Assembly: GCA_002393705.1 (NCBI GenBank)
Contig: DGTH01000091.1
Location: 1 to 13,043 of the forward strand
From: Prevotella sp. UBA4341
GTDB lineage: Bacteria > Bacteroidota > Bacteroidia > Bacteroidales > Bacteroidaceae
Length of the DNA stretch: 13,043 nt
Reading direction: 5' to 3'
Position 1 is the stretch's first letter. Every line of letters starts with the position of its first letter. The notes beneath the pieces were generated by a model. That model did no database searches, had not been told where the DNA came from, and saw only the letters and a list, made by a program, of their open reading frames with translations. The position numbers were made by a program, and so were the translations under genes. Positions 1-5,743 of the stretch are shown here, one piece after another.

Positions 1-34
1 GAAACTTATCCGTTTGAAGAATAAATTGTGTGTA

Positions 35-316
35 ATGGAGATTAAGCCAAAGACAAAGAAGGAATGTTTTGCCCAGTTGGACGAAATGCTGAGTGAGGCA
101 GACAAAAAGGCTATTGTAGAAGCGGAAGACCTTTTTGAGTTTCATTTTACCATCGGTTTATGGATTCGCAACAATTGGCTATACGACCGCAGTGAAGAAG
201 AACAGGAATCACTCAGCAAGGCATTCGGCGTAGATATGCCATTTTTTGAGGCCGATGATTTGTCATCGGAGATGTTGGAAGCATATCAAAAGCATTTGAA
301 AAGTAAGAAGCAATAG
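35..316 (+). CDS. DUF6794-like small protein
   Basis: A 93-residue protein if started at the ATG at 35. An upstream in-frame TTG at 14 would add seven residues, but the ATG gives the more natural start (MEIKPKTKKECFAQLDEML). The visible pattern is an N-terminal helical stretch (roughly residues 5-30, 'ECFAQLDEMLSEADKKAI') and then 'FHFTIGLWIRNNWLY' (about residues 37-51). That resembles DUF6794, a family of small Bacteroidetes proteins with a conserved 'lG.wIRnnW' core and no known biochemical function. There is no signal peptide, so it is presumably cytosolic. The gap to the next gene is 27 bp, so it is probably cotranscribed with the DUF2971-like gene. The window edge hides its promoter. 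The family call is from memory of the motif. Confidence 0.7.
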   Translation: MEIKPKTKKECFAQLDEMLSEADKKAIVEAEDLFEFHFTIGLWIRNNWLYDRSEEEQESLSKAFGVDMPFFEADDLSSEMLEAYQKHLKSKKQ

Positions 317-343
317 CACTAAATTTTTCAGGAGTTTATACAA

Positions 344-1135
344 ATGAGAATAGACAGCGATATTTATGCCAATAGTAGGAAATTAGTTGGTGACGAACGC
401 TTCAAAAAGTTGTACCACTATACTTCTTTTGATTCTTTTGTCAAGATATGGTTGAATCAGAATCTATTGTTTTCGCCTCTCTCAAAAGTTAACGATATAC
501 AGGAAGTTGATTTTAAGACTGGTGTTATTAACTCAGACAGACTGGATTTGTGTCGAAAGCTAAATGAATATAGGCTATCATACAAACAGGTTAGTTTCAC
601 AATGGATTATGATTCTGCTTTGAAAGGATGTATGTCACCTATGATGTGGGGATTATATGCAGACAAAAGAAAAGGAGTATGCATAGAACTTGAATATGAC
701 AAAATCAACTTTTCAGAAAGTACGCTTAAAGATGTGGTAAGCTATAAGAAGTATCTTAGATGGCAGAATATTGTTGATGAAAGAATAGAAACCCAGGAAG
801 GACTTAATGATTATGTTACAAAGCATCAAAAGCAATTGTTCTTTACCAAACAAAAAAGTTGGGAAGGTGAAAATGAATATAGGGTTTTAAGCAATGTAGA
901 TGACTACTTGAGCATACAAGGAGCTATAAATGCCGTTTATCTTACATCTTGTTGGAGCCAAGAATGTCTATTCGTTGAGAAATTGGTTGGCGACAAAGTG
1001 CCCGTGATGTATTTGTCTTATATTGGGACTTTTCATAATTGGGCGGTTCCGACCTTAAAAGATACTAAAGAACAAAGAGAATACGAGTATAAAATGAAAG
1101 AAATACAAGATAGTAGAAATGGTAACAAGGAATAA
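344..1135 (+). CDS. DUF2971-like protein
   Basis: A 263-residue soluble protein. The start is supported by an AGGAG at 330-334, nine bases before the ATG. Motifs in order match the DUF2971 pattern: 'LYHYTS' (residues 23-28), 'LLFSPLSKVND' (41-51, equivalent to the usual 'fNDP' turn), 'SPMMWGLYADKRKGVCIELE' (98-117) and 'KSWEGENEYRVLS' (171-183). DUF2971 is widespread in accessory regions of bacterial genomes. Its biochemical role is not established to my knowledge. The opening 'HYTS' followed by a late conserved glutamate-rich motif is loosely like ADP-ribosyltransferase folds, but that is speculation. There is no membrane segment or signal peptide. The gene is AT-richer than the hydrolase genes (22 of 60 bases G+C at 601-660 by hand count, against 33 of 60 at 8341-8400), fitting acquired DNA. 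Confidence 0.75.
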   Translation: MRIDSDIYANSRKLVGDERFKKLYHYTSFDSFVKIWLNQNLLFSPLSKVNDIQEVDFKTGVINSDRLDLCRKLNEYRLSYKQVSFTMDYDSALKGCMSPMMWGLYADKRKGVCIELEYDKINFSESTLKDVVSYKKYLRWQNIVDERIETQEGLNDYVTKHQKQLFFTKQKSWEGENEYRVLSNVDDYLSIQGAINAVYLTSCWSQECLFVEKLVGDKVPVMYLSYIGTFHNWAVPTLKDTKEQREYEYKMKEIQDSRNGNKE

Positions 1136-1163
1136 CAAACCTCAATTGTGTTCGTAGAATAAA

Positions 1164-1478
1164 ATGGATTGGAAACTAAGAAGCGAAATAGCACAAGTGT
1201 TTGCGAGTGAGTCCGTGCGCTATCATTATGAGGTGATGAACGAGGTTTGGCTGACTGCTGCAAAGTTGTCAGAGCAAATCCAGTTTTTCAGCAAGTCGTG
1301 GTTAGAGGAGTACGGGCATTTGCTTCCGAGAGAGCATATGATGTATGAGGACGAAGACGGTGTAGTACATAAAACAAGTTGGTGCTATCCGCTGCACAGA
1401 ATCCAAAGGATGATACATGAGAACAAGTTATACTTTCATGTAGATAGCCTCAAAAATGAAAAGAAAGAAACAACATAA
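1164..1478 (+). CDS. Tandem paralogue 1, unknown small protein with HTH-like core
   Basis: A 104-residue protein not recognised as a named family. Its core, 'WLTAAKLSEQIQFFSKSWL' (residues 29-47) followed by 'EYGHLLPRE' (49-57), is clearly homologous to the two genes that follow. After an acidic segment ('YEDEDG', 61-66) comes 'SWCYPLHRIQRMI' (72-84), again shared. The 'LT..eLs......sKsWL...G.LPR' pattern resembles the helix-turn-helix of excisionase/MerR-like proteins ('lt..elae.lgvskstvy..i..G.lp'), so DNA binding is possible but unproven. There are no signal peptide or membrane segments. The start ATG lies 28 bp after the DUF2971 stop and the stop 17 bp before the next paralogue, so one transcript is likely. 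Confidence 0.65.
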   Translation: MDWKLRSEIAQVFASESVRYHYEVMNEVWLTAAKLSEQIQFFSKSWLEEYGHLLPREHMMYEDEDGVVHKTSWCYPLHRIQRMIHENKLYFHVDSLKNEKKETT

Positions 1479-1495
1479 TACATTATTATATCGGT

Positions 1496-1822
1496 ATGTA
1501 TATCACGAAGGCAGATAGAGAAGTAATTACGAAGACTCTCAGGGTTGCAGTGGAAGAGTTGTACCAAACCCCCAAGAATTACGAGGCGAACAATGTGATT
1601 CTTACCCCTGCACAGGTGTCAGAGGAATTTCCGTTCATTACCAAGAATTTCCTGAGTCGATATGGCTGGTATCTTCCTCGTGTGAAGGTTGACAAGTGGG
1701 ACGACGAGACATGCAAGCATAAGTTTGGCTACTCTCGAAATCAAATAATAAATTGGCTAAATTCGGGAGTATTCAGACAGTTAAAACCATTTATATATAC
1801 GTCGCATGGCAAAGAGGTTTGA
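1496..1822 (+). CDS. Tandem paralogue 2, unknown small protein with HTH-like core
   Basis: A 108-residue protein, second of three adjacent paralogues. The shared core is 'LTPAQVSEEFPFITKNFLS' (residues 36-54), then 'RYGWYLPR' (55-62), a 'WDDE' acidic patch (68-71) and 'FGYSRNQIINWLNSG' (77-91). Its N-terminus ('ADREVITKTLRVAVEELYQ', 6-24) is a predicted amphipathic helix, like the corresponding region of paralogue 3. Function is unknown. A role as a small DNA-binding or adaptor protein is inferred only from the HTH-like pattern. The 3' end overlaps the start of paralogue 3 by 17 bp in another frame, which implies translational coupling and a real operon rather than chance ORFs. Confidence 0.65.
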   Translation: MYITKADREVITKTLRVAVEELYQTPKNYEANNVILTPAQVSEEFPFITKNFLSRYGWYLPRVKVDKWDDETCKHKFGYSRNQIINWLNSGVFRQLKPFIYTSHGKEV

Positions 1823-2153
1823 TGGAATGTTGAGGGCGGAGATAATTGCAGCAAGAAGACAACTGATGGAGGAGGCAGAGAAATACTACTCTGACAAGTT
1901 TGTTACAGGCAAAGAGCTTACGAAACTGTATCCCTGCTTCACGAAATCGTGGCTCAGTTCTAATGGATGCTTTCTTCCCAGAACCCGTGCGACTATATAT
2001 GATGATGACGAGAATGAACAAAACTCCAAATGGGGGTATTCGCTGAACCGCATCACGCAGTATATTGAAAGGGGCTACGTAGAAATCAATTATAAGCGGT
2101 ATTACTTCAATGAGGATAAGACGGAATTTAGGGCGGTAGTTGCGCTATGGTAG
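1806..2153 (+). CDS. Tandem paralogue 3, unknown small protein with HTH-like core
   Basis: A 115-residue protein, third of the paralogue series. The core reads 'FVTGKELTKLYPCFTKSWLS' (residues 32-51), 'NGCFLPR' (53-59), an acidic 'YDDDENE' (65-71) and 'WGYSLNRITQYIERGYV' (76-92). The 'TKSWLS' and 'GYS.NRI' segments are nearly identical to those of its neighbours while the ends diverge, as expected after tandem duplication. The ATG lies inside the previous gene (17-bp overlap). The C-terminal tail (93-115) is longer than in the other two. Function is unknown. The gene ends 22 bp before a strong hairpin that closes this plus-strand block. Confidence 0.65.
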   Translation: MAKRFDGMLRAEIIAARRQLMEEAEKYYSDKFVTGKELTKLYPCFTKSWLSSNGCFLPRTRATIYDDDENEQNSKWGYSLNRITQYIERGYVEINYKRYYFNEDKTEFRAVVALW

Positions 2154-2175
2154 TGCTTTTTCGGCAAAAAGTGAA

Positions 2176-2216
2176 AGAAGACCCGAAATTATTATCAGAA
2201 TAGTTTCGGGTCTTCT
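2176..2216. terminator. Bidirectional hairpin terminator between convergent units
   Basis: A perfect 13-bp inverted repeat (AGAAGACCCGAAA at 2176-2188 against 2204-2216) extends inward by one G-T and four A-T pairs to an 18-bp stem with a 5-base loop. It lies between the stop of the plus-strand block (2153) and the stop of the minus-strand GH42 gene (2273). Read on the minus strand the stem is followed by T-rich sequence (complement of 2157-2175), so it should terminate the GH42 transcript best. On the plus strand the following bases are not a T-run. A second short hairpin (CTTTTT/AAAAAG, 2156-2171) lies next to it. Confidence 0.8.
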
Positions 2217-2272
2217 GTGTGACATAAATGCTTGACGCGGCTCGGTTTGATGTCGGCAGGCATGGAGTCGGG

Positions 2273-4351
2273 TTATCGCTCTTCGCCGATGACTACGCCC
2301 CACGGCTCGATGGTGATGTTCTGGCCCCTGGCGAGGGACTGTTTGTCGAGCAGCGACTGGCTGGCGGGATAGGGCCAGGTGACGGTCTTGGGCTCGTAGG
2401 TGTAATTGAAGAGGTAGTGTATCTGACGACCTTTGGAGTTGGTGCCGGAGCGGAGGATGACGGGGAACTGGTACTGGCGCTCGACGGTGGCGATGCCTTT
2501 GCGGTCGGCAGCACGGGCGATGAGTTTATATAGGAGGTCGGTAGATGGCACGGTGCCGATGTAGATGAGGTGGCCCTTGCCGTACTGGTTCTCCGTGATG
2601 CAGGGCCACTGGCCGAAGAACTGGTGCTCGACGGTGGCTAAGGGCTGGGCCGTGGTCAGTTGCAGGAACTCCATCCAGGTATTGGCGGTATTGTCTGCGG
2701 CTCCGATGCCGTTGGGCTTCAACGGCAGTTTGTTGATGCTCGAATACTCCTGATAGGTGAACCCACAGGCTTCGGCCAGCGGACCGGGAGCCAGCACGGG
2801 GCGCACGGCATTGTCGTAGTCGGTGTAGCCGCTCTTGAAGAGCATCACCACTTCGCCGCCCTCGCGAACGAAGTCACTGATTTTCCGCAGCAGTTCGTCG
2901 GTGGCCACATAGAGCGAGGGCACCACGAGCAGGTCGTACTGCGAGAAGTCCTGCATCTCGGGCTTATCGACGGACAGGATGTCGCACTCGATGTTCTGAC
3001 GGTAGAGCGCGTCGTACATCATGTTCACCTTGTATTGGTCGCGGTCGGTGTAGGGCATGAAGTCGAGGGCGTGCTTCGAGTCGTGACTGAACAGTAGGGC
3101 TACGCGGTTCCGCTTCTTCAGGTTCACCAGTCGGTCGCCAATCTTCTCCAACTCCTTGGCACCCTTTTGGAATTCCCGATAGACGCGGTTGGGCTTACCG
3201 TCGTGACCGAGGATGCCGCGCCAGTAGGTCTCCTGACCGTAGTGCAGCGTGCTCCAGTGCCAGTATTCCACCATGTTCGCACCGCCCGAGAGGAAGGCGT
3301 ACATGTTCTGACGCAACTGCCCGTCGTAGGGGGGCCACTGGTTGCGGCTCGACCAGCCCGTGCCTTGGGCGTTGGTCTCGGTGATGAGGAAGTTGTGGCT
3401 GCGGCTGACGGTGCGCATGAAGTCGCACGAGTAACTGATCCATTGTCCGTCCTGTCCGTTCTGCATCGTGTAATAGACGTTGATGGCGGGGTACTCCATC
3501 TGCCGGAATGCCTCCACCTGGTCGATGTCGTAGAAACTGGGCATGAAGCAGTGCATGATGAACTGGTCCGGGCGCTTGTACTCGCTCACGATGTCGGCCT
3601 GCCAGTTCAGGAAGTCGGCCGTCACCTTGCGGTTCCAGCGCTCCCACCACACCTTATACGAGGGGTTCGTCACGCCCTTGCGGTCGTAGAAGTCCTCCCA
3701 GCGGTTGATGTTCATGCCCCAGTAGTTCAGTCCCCAGCGGCGGTTCAGTTCCTTCAGGTCGCCACCGAACTCCTGCCTGATATACTCGCGGAAGCCCTCG
3801 AAGTAGTCGGGGTTGTCAATCTTGCGCGCCTCCACCTCGTTATCCACCTGATAGCCGATGATGGCGGGGTGCTGTGCGTAGTGCTCCATCATCTTGCGGA
3901 TGATGCGCTCCGAGTAGCGGCGGTAGGTGGCGTTCAGCAGGTCCATGTTCTGTCGGATGCCGTAGTGGCTCTGCTTGCCGTCCCATGTCTGCGACAGCAC
4001 CTCGGGGTGCTCTGCTGCCAGCCACGACGGGATACTGTAGGTCGGCGTGCCGAGGATGACCTTGATGCCCGCCTTGTGCAGCGCGTCGATGATGCGGTCC
4101 ATCCAGGCGAACTCAAACTGCCCGTCCTGTGGCTCGAAGAGCGACCATGTCGATTCGCCCACGCGCACCACCGTCAGTCCCGCCTCCTTCATCAGCCGGA
4201 TGTCCTCGTCGAGCCGGTCCGTCGGCGTGTATTCCGCATAGTACGCAGCACCATACAGCGGTTTGTCAAACTGGTACACCTTGTTCTCTCCCTGAGCAGA
4301 GGCCGTCATCGTGAGCAGCCATCCTGCCATCATCAGCAATACTTTTTTCAT
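2273..4351 (-). CDS. Secreted GH42-family beta-galactosidase
   Basis: A 692-residue enzyme that should hydrolyse terminal beta-galactosides from oligo- or polysaccharides outside the cytoplasm. A cleavable signal peptide is seen at residues 1-19 (MKKVLLMMAGWLLTMTASA). The GH42 layout is clear: a TIM barrel at about 28-400 starting 'PLYGAAYYAEYTP', with 'EAGLTVVRVGESTWSLFEP' (56-74), the acid/base glutamate in 'YQVDNE' (E172) and the nucleophile in 'LITETNAQG' (E325). Then 'EYWHWSTLHYG' is a conserved late barrel strand, followed by a flavodoxin-like trimerisation domain (about 412-620, 'VALLFSHDS...DLLVVPSLYV') and a small beta C-domain ending at 'EPWGVVIGEE'. Length and order are normal for GH42. 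It is a single-gene unit on the minus strand with its own promoter just upstream and a terminator downstream. The exact galactoside substrate cannot be told from sequence. Confidence 0.92.
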   Translation of the reverse strand: MKKVLLMMAGWLLTMTASAQGENKVYQFDKPLYGAAYYAEYTPTDRLDEDIRLMKEAGLTVVRVGESTWSLFEPQDGQFEFAWMDRIIDALHKAGIKVILGTPTYSIPSWLAAEHPEVLSQTWDGKQSHYGIRQNMDLLNATYRRYSERIIRKMMEHYAQHPAIIGYQVDNEVEARKIDNPDYFEGFREYIRQEFGGDLKELNRRWGLNYWGMNINRWEDFYDRKGVTNPSYKVWWERWNRKVTADFLNWQADIVSEYKRPDQFIMHCFMPSFYDIDQVEAFRQMEYPAINVYYTMQNGQDGQWISYSCDFMRTVSRSHNFLITETNAQGTGWSSRNQWPPYDGQLRQNMYAFLSGGANMVEYWHWSTLHYGQETYWRGILGHDGKPNRVYREFQKGAKELEKIGDRLVNLKKRNRVALLFSHDSKHALDFMPYTDRDQYKVNMMYDALYRQNIECDILSVDKPEMQDFSQYDLLVVPSLYVATDELLRKISDFVREGGEVVMLFKSGYTDYDNAVRPVLAPGPLAEACGFTYQEYSSINKLPLKPNGIGAADNTANTWMEFLQLTTAQPLATVEHQFFGQWPCITENQYGKGHLIYIGTVPSTDLLYKLIARAADRKGIATVERQYQFPVILRSGTNSKGRQIHYLFNYTYEPKTVTWPYPASQSLLDKQSLARGQNITIEPWGVVIGEER

Positions 4352-4373
4352 TGTCCTAATAGATTCTATGGCG

Positions 4374-4405
4374 CAAAGATACTACATTATTATTATATTG
4401 CCAAA
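4374..4405 (-). promoter_or_regulatory. Bacteroidetes-type promoter of the GH42 gene
   Basis: On the minus strand the -7 element TATCTTTG (complement of 4374-4381) matches TAnnTTTG exactly. A TTTG (complement of 4402-4405) lies 20 bases upstream, as expected for the -33 element of the Bacteroidetes primary sigma factor. Transcription would start near 4368, giving a leader of about 17 bases before the ATG at 4351. Confidence 0.75.
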
Positions 4406-4431
4406 TGCTTTTATGGCTTTTCGTCCCCGCT

Positions 4432-4463
4432 TGTTACAAATGAATAGCCATGCGTTACAGATG
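4432..4463 (+). promoter_or_regulatory. Operator copy 1 (21-bp-spaced direct repeat)
   Basis: Two direct repeats, GTTACAAATG (4433-4442) and GTTACAGATG (4454-4463), start exactly 21 bp apart and are joined by AATAGCCATGC. The whole 32-bp element is identical to 7971-8002 and recurs diverged at 9427-9463. It lies 50 bp upstream of the GH42 -7 element but in the opposite orientation to that gene, and about 90 bp upstream of the -7 element of the toxin-antitoxin-like module. A 21-bp direct repeat is the geometry of AraC-family binding sites. Confidence 0.7.
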
Positions 4464-4552
4464 GAGAGCAGGCTTTGGTCGGAAACATACAATTCCACCC
4501 GCCTTTTTGCACTTTTAACGCCCCGATTGCATCAAGTTTCCGAAAAAAGTTG

Positions 4553-4560
4553 TACCTTTG
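4553..4560 (+). promoter_or_regulatory. -7 element of the 56-aa protein/GNAT module
   Basis: TACCTTTG matches the TAnnTTTG consensus, 31 bases before the ATG at 4592. A weak TTG (4527-4529) upstream could serve as the -33 element, though the spacing is slightly long. Transcription would start near 4567. Confidence 0.65.
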
Positions 4561-4591
4561 CAGCCGTTATAACATTAAATACGTATTTATC

Positions 4592-4762
4592 ATGGCAAGA
4601 CCAATCAGAGAAACCCCCGTGTTGAAGGGTGAGGATGCCTTCAACTTCGAGATGCGAAGGCTGGAGGTGGAGAACAGGACACCTGAGGAGCGTGCCGAGG
4701 CTCGCAGGAAGTTTCAGGAGCAAGTTGCCGAGGCAAGTAAACATATTCAATGGTGCTGGTAG
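4592..4762 (+). CDS. Putative antitoxin, 56 residues, upstream of GNAT toxin
   Basis: A short charged cytosolic protein beginning 'MARPIRETPVLKGEDAFNF' with a helical, Glu/Arg-rich middle ('RRLEVENRTPEERAEARRK', residues 22-40) and ending 'HIQWCW'. It has its own promoter 31 bases upstream and its stop is three bases before the start of the GNAT gene, a typical antitoxin-toxin arrangement. The expected antitoxin for GNAT toxins is a ribbon-helix-helix DUF1778 protein of about 90 residues. This one is shorter and I see no RHH motif, so it would be a different antitoxin type. The 'MARPI.ETP.L.G.DA' opening looks like a recurrent Bacteroidales family. The antitoxin role is inferred from context only. 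Confidence 0.7.
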   Translation: MARPIRETPVLKGEDAFNFEMRRLEVENRTPEERAEARRKFQEQVAEASKHIQWCW

Positions 4763-4765
4763 GCT

Positions 4766-5278
4766 ATGCAACTCGTTCCCCTTACGCCCGACTATCCGCT
4801 CGCCGCCTTTGACTGTGGCGACGATGACCTCAACAGGTTCCTGCTCGACGATGCCAAGCACGCGCAGGAACTTCGCATTGCCAATACGTTCATTCTTGAA
4901 GACGAAGGACGTATTGCCGCTTATTTCTGTCTGCTGAACGACCGAATCAGTCGCAGCGAGATTACTGGCAGCCGATGGAAGAAGATTCGGGCGAAGTTCC
5001 CCGTCAGCAAGCAGTTCCGCAGTTATCCCTGCATCAAGGTCGGGCGCTTTGCCGTTTCCGTGGACTATCGCGGGCAGAGCGTTGGAACTTGGCTGATGAA
5101 CAAGTTGAAGGAGCGGCTCAATGTCGGCCAGAATCAATCTGCTTTCCGATACATTACCGTCGATGCATATTTGTCGGCCATAGAGTTTTACCGCAAGAAC
5201 GGTTTCCAAGAACTCACCAAGAAAGAAGAAGACGAACATACTCGGCTTATGTTCTTCGATATGATGGATGTAGAATAA
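4766..5278 (+). CDS. GNAT-family N-acetyltransferase, toxin-like
   Basis: A 170-residue acetyl-CoA-dependent acetyltransferase of the GNAT fold. The N-terminal 'FDCGDDDLNRFLLDDA' (residues 15-30) is the hallmark of the TacT/AtaT-like toxin branch, whose characterised members acetylate aminoacyl-tRNA and stop translation. The acetyl-CoA-binding motif A is 'VGRFAVSVDYRGQSVGTWLM' (92-111), with the R/Q-x-x-G-x-G/A-type loop at R102-G107. The C-terminal 'AIEFYRKNGFQEL' (138-150) carries the tyrosine (Y142) used as general acid in this branch. Length is normal. It lies three bases behind a small antitoxin-like gene. It could instead be a non-toxic GNAT acting on another amine, but size, signature and context favour a toxin. 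Confidence 0.85.
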   Translation: MQLVPLTPDYPLAAFDCGDDDLNRFLLDDAKHAQELRIANTFILEDEGRIAAYFCLLNDRISRSEITGSRWKKIRAKFPVSKQFRSYPCIKVGRFAVSVDYRGQSVGTWLMNKLKERLNVGQNQSAFRYITVDAYLSAIEFYRKNGFQELTKKEEDEHTRLMFFDMMDVE

Positions 5279-5595
5279 TCCCTTTCCCCCATGCCCCACA
5301 GAGAGTTAAATAATCATAACACAGCGAAAAAGAATGGCTATTTTCTTGGTCATTCCGATAATTTGATTACTCTCTCCTCTCTCTCTCAGGCGCTCGCCTA
5401 TAAGAGGTAACAACACCTATTATTTTACGCGCGGGTTGCCCGCGTCAATATACGGCTTTTCTTGTATTCACGCAAGAGAAGCCGGCTTGTTTTTTGTCCC
5501 CGTCGGACGACGGCGGCGGAGACGGCGACAGCGAGAAGGAATAACAATTTTCTAAACTCACATTTATAAATCATTCAAACAAAACATTCAAGAAC
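5279..5595. other. Gene-free stretch with hairpins and an orphan coding tail
   Basis: No complete gene is seen in these 317 bases. The stretch contains a pyrimidine-rich run (about 5371-5390), a perfect 6-bp hairpin CGCGGG/CCCGCG with a 3-base loop (5430-5444), the rho-independent terminator at 5453-5495, and a GC-rich open tail (5500-5544) reading 'PSDDGGGDGDSEKE' then stop with no start codon. No TAnnTTTG element with correct spacing was found between the terminator and the next gene, so the promoter of the lipoprotein unit is not identified. Confidence 0.6.
5453..5495 (+). terminator. Rho-independent terminator
   Basis: A 12-bp stem, CGGCTTTTCTTG (5453-5464) with CAAGAGAAGCCG (5473-5484), has one wobble pair and an 8-base loop. 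It is followed by a run of six T (5490-5495). It lies 175 bp after the GNAT gene and 100 bp before the next start. It may end the toxin-antitoxin transcript, or act as an attenuator for the lipoprotein unit. Confidence 0.8.
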
Positions 5596-5730
5596 ATGAA
5601 AAGAAAAGACTATCAGAAACCGACGATGAATGTCGTCCAGTTGCAACATCAGACGCACCTGCTGGCTGGCAGCGGCGTACAGTCCATGCGCTCGGGCTAT
5701 GGTGAGGCGCAAGAAGAAGATTGGGAATAA
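5596..5730 (+). CDS. YQKPTM-type micro-protein, 44 residues
   Basis: A 44-codon ORF starting MKRKDYQKPTMNVVQLQ, with 'THLLAGSGVQ' (residues 20-29) and an acidic C-terminus 'GEAQEEDWE'. From memory, the 'Y.KPTM.vv.lq...lLaGS' pattern recurs as short hypothetical proteins throughout Prevotella and Bacteroides, often beside surface-protein genes. The function is unknown to me. There is no hydrophobic signal peptide or membrane segment. The conserved core followed by a variable glycine/acidic tail resembles a leader-plus-core peptide precursor, but no modification gene is nearby. The stop is immediately followed by the ribosome-binding site of the lipoprotein gene, 13 bp before its ATG, so the two are probably cotranscribed and perhaps translationally coupled. 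Confidence 0.7.
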   Translation: MKRKDYQKPTMNVVQLQHQTHLLAGSGVQSMRSGYGEAQEEDWE

Positions 5731-5735
5731 GGAGG
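5731..5735 (+). promoter_or_regulatory. Strong Shine-Dalgarno of the lipoprotein gene
   Basis: GGAGG directly follows the micro-protein stop codon (5728-5730) and lies eight bases before the ATG at 5744. Such a perfect site is unusual in Bacteroidetes and decides the start at 5744 over the frame-open codons further upstream. Confidence 0.75.
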
Positions 5736-5743
5736 ACTCGACA

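Noticed and set aside
2660..4447. Long open frames antisense to the GH42 gene, including one over 400 codons
   Set aside because: They are mirror frames of a GC-rich coding sequence. Composition is odd (Val/His/Leu-rich) and no domains are recognisable, while the GH42 frame is unambiguous.
4532..5299. Open frame antisense to the antitoxin/GNAT pair
   Set aside because: The plus-strand pair has a promoter, tight spacing and clear GNAT motifs. The antisense frame has none of these.
5351..5370. Promoter for the micro-protein/lipoprotein unit at TAATTTG (5359-5365)
   Set aside because: The spacing between TA and TTTG is one base short of the consensus, there is no suitable -33 element, and a terminator lies between it and the genes.
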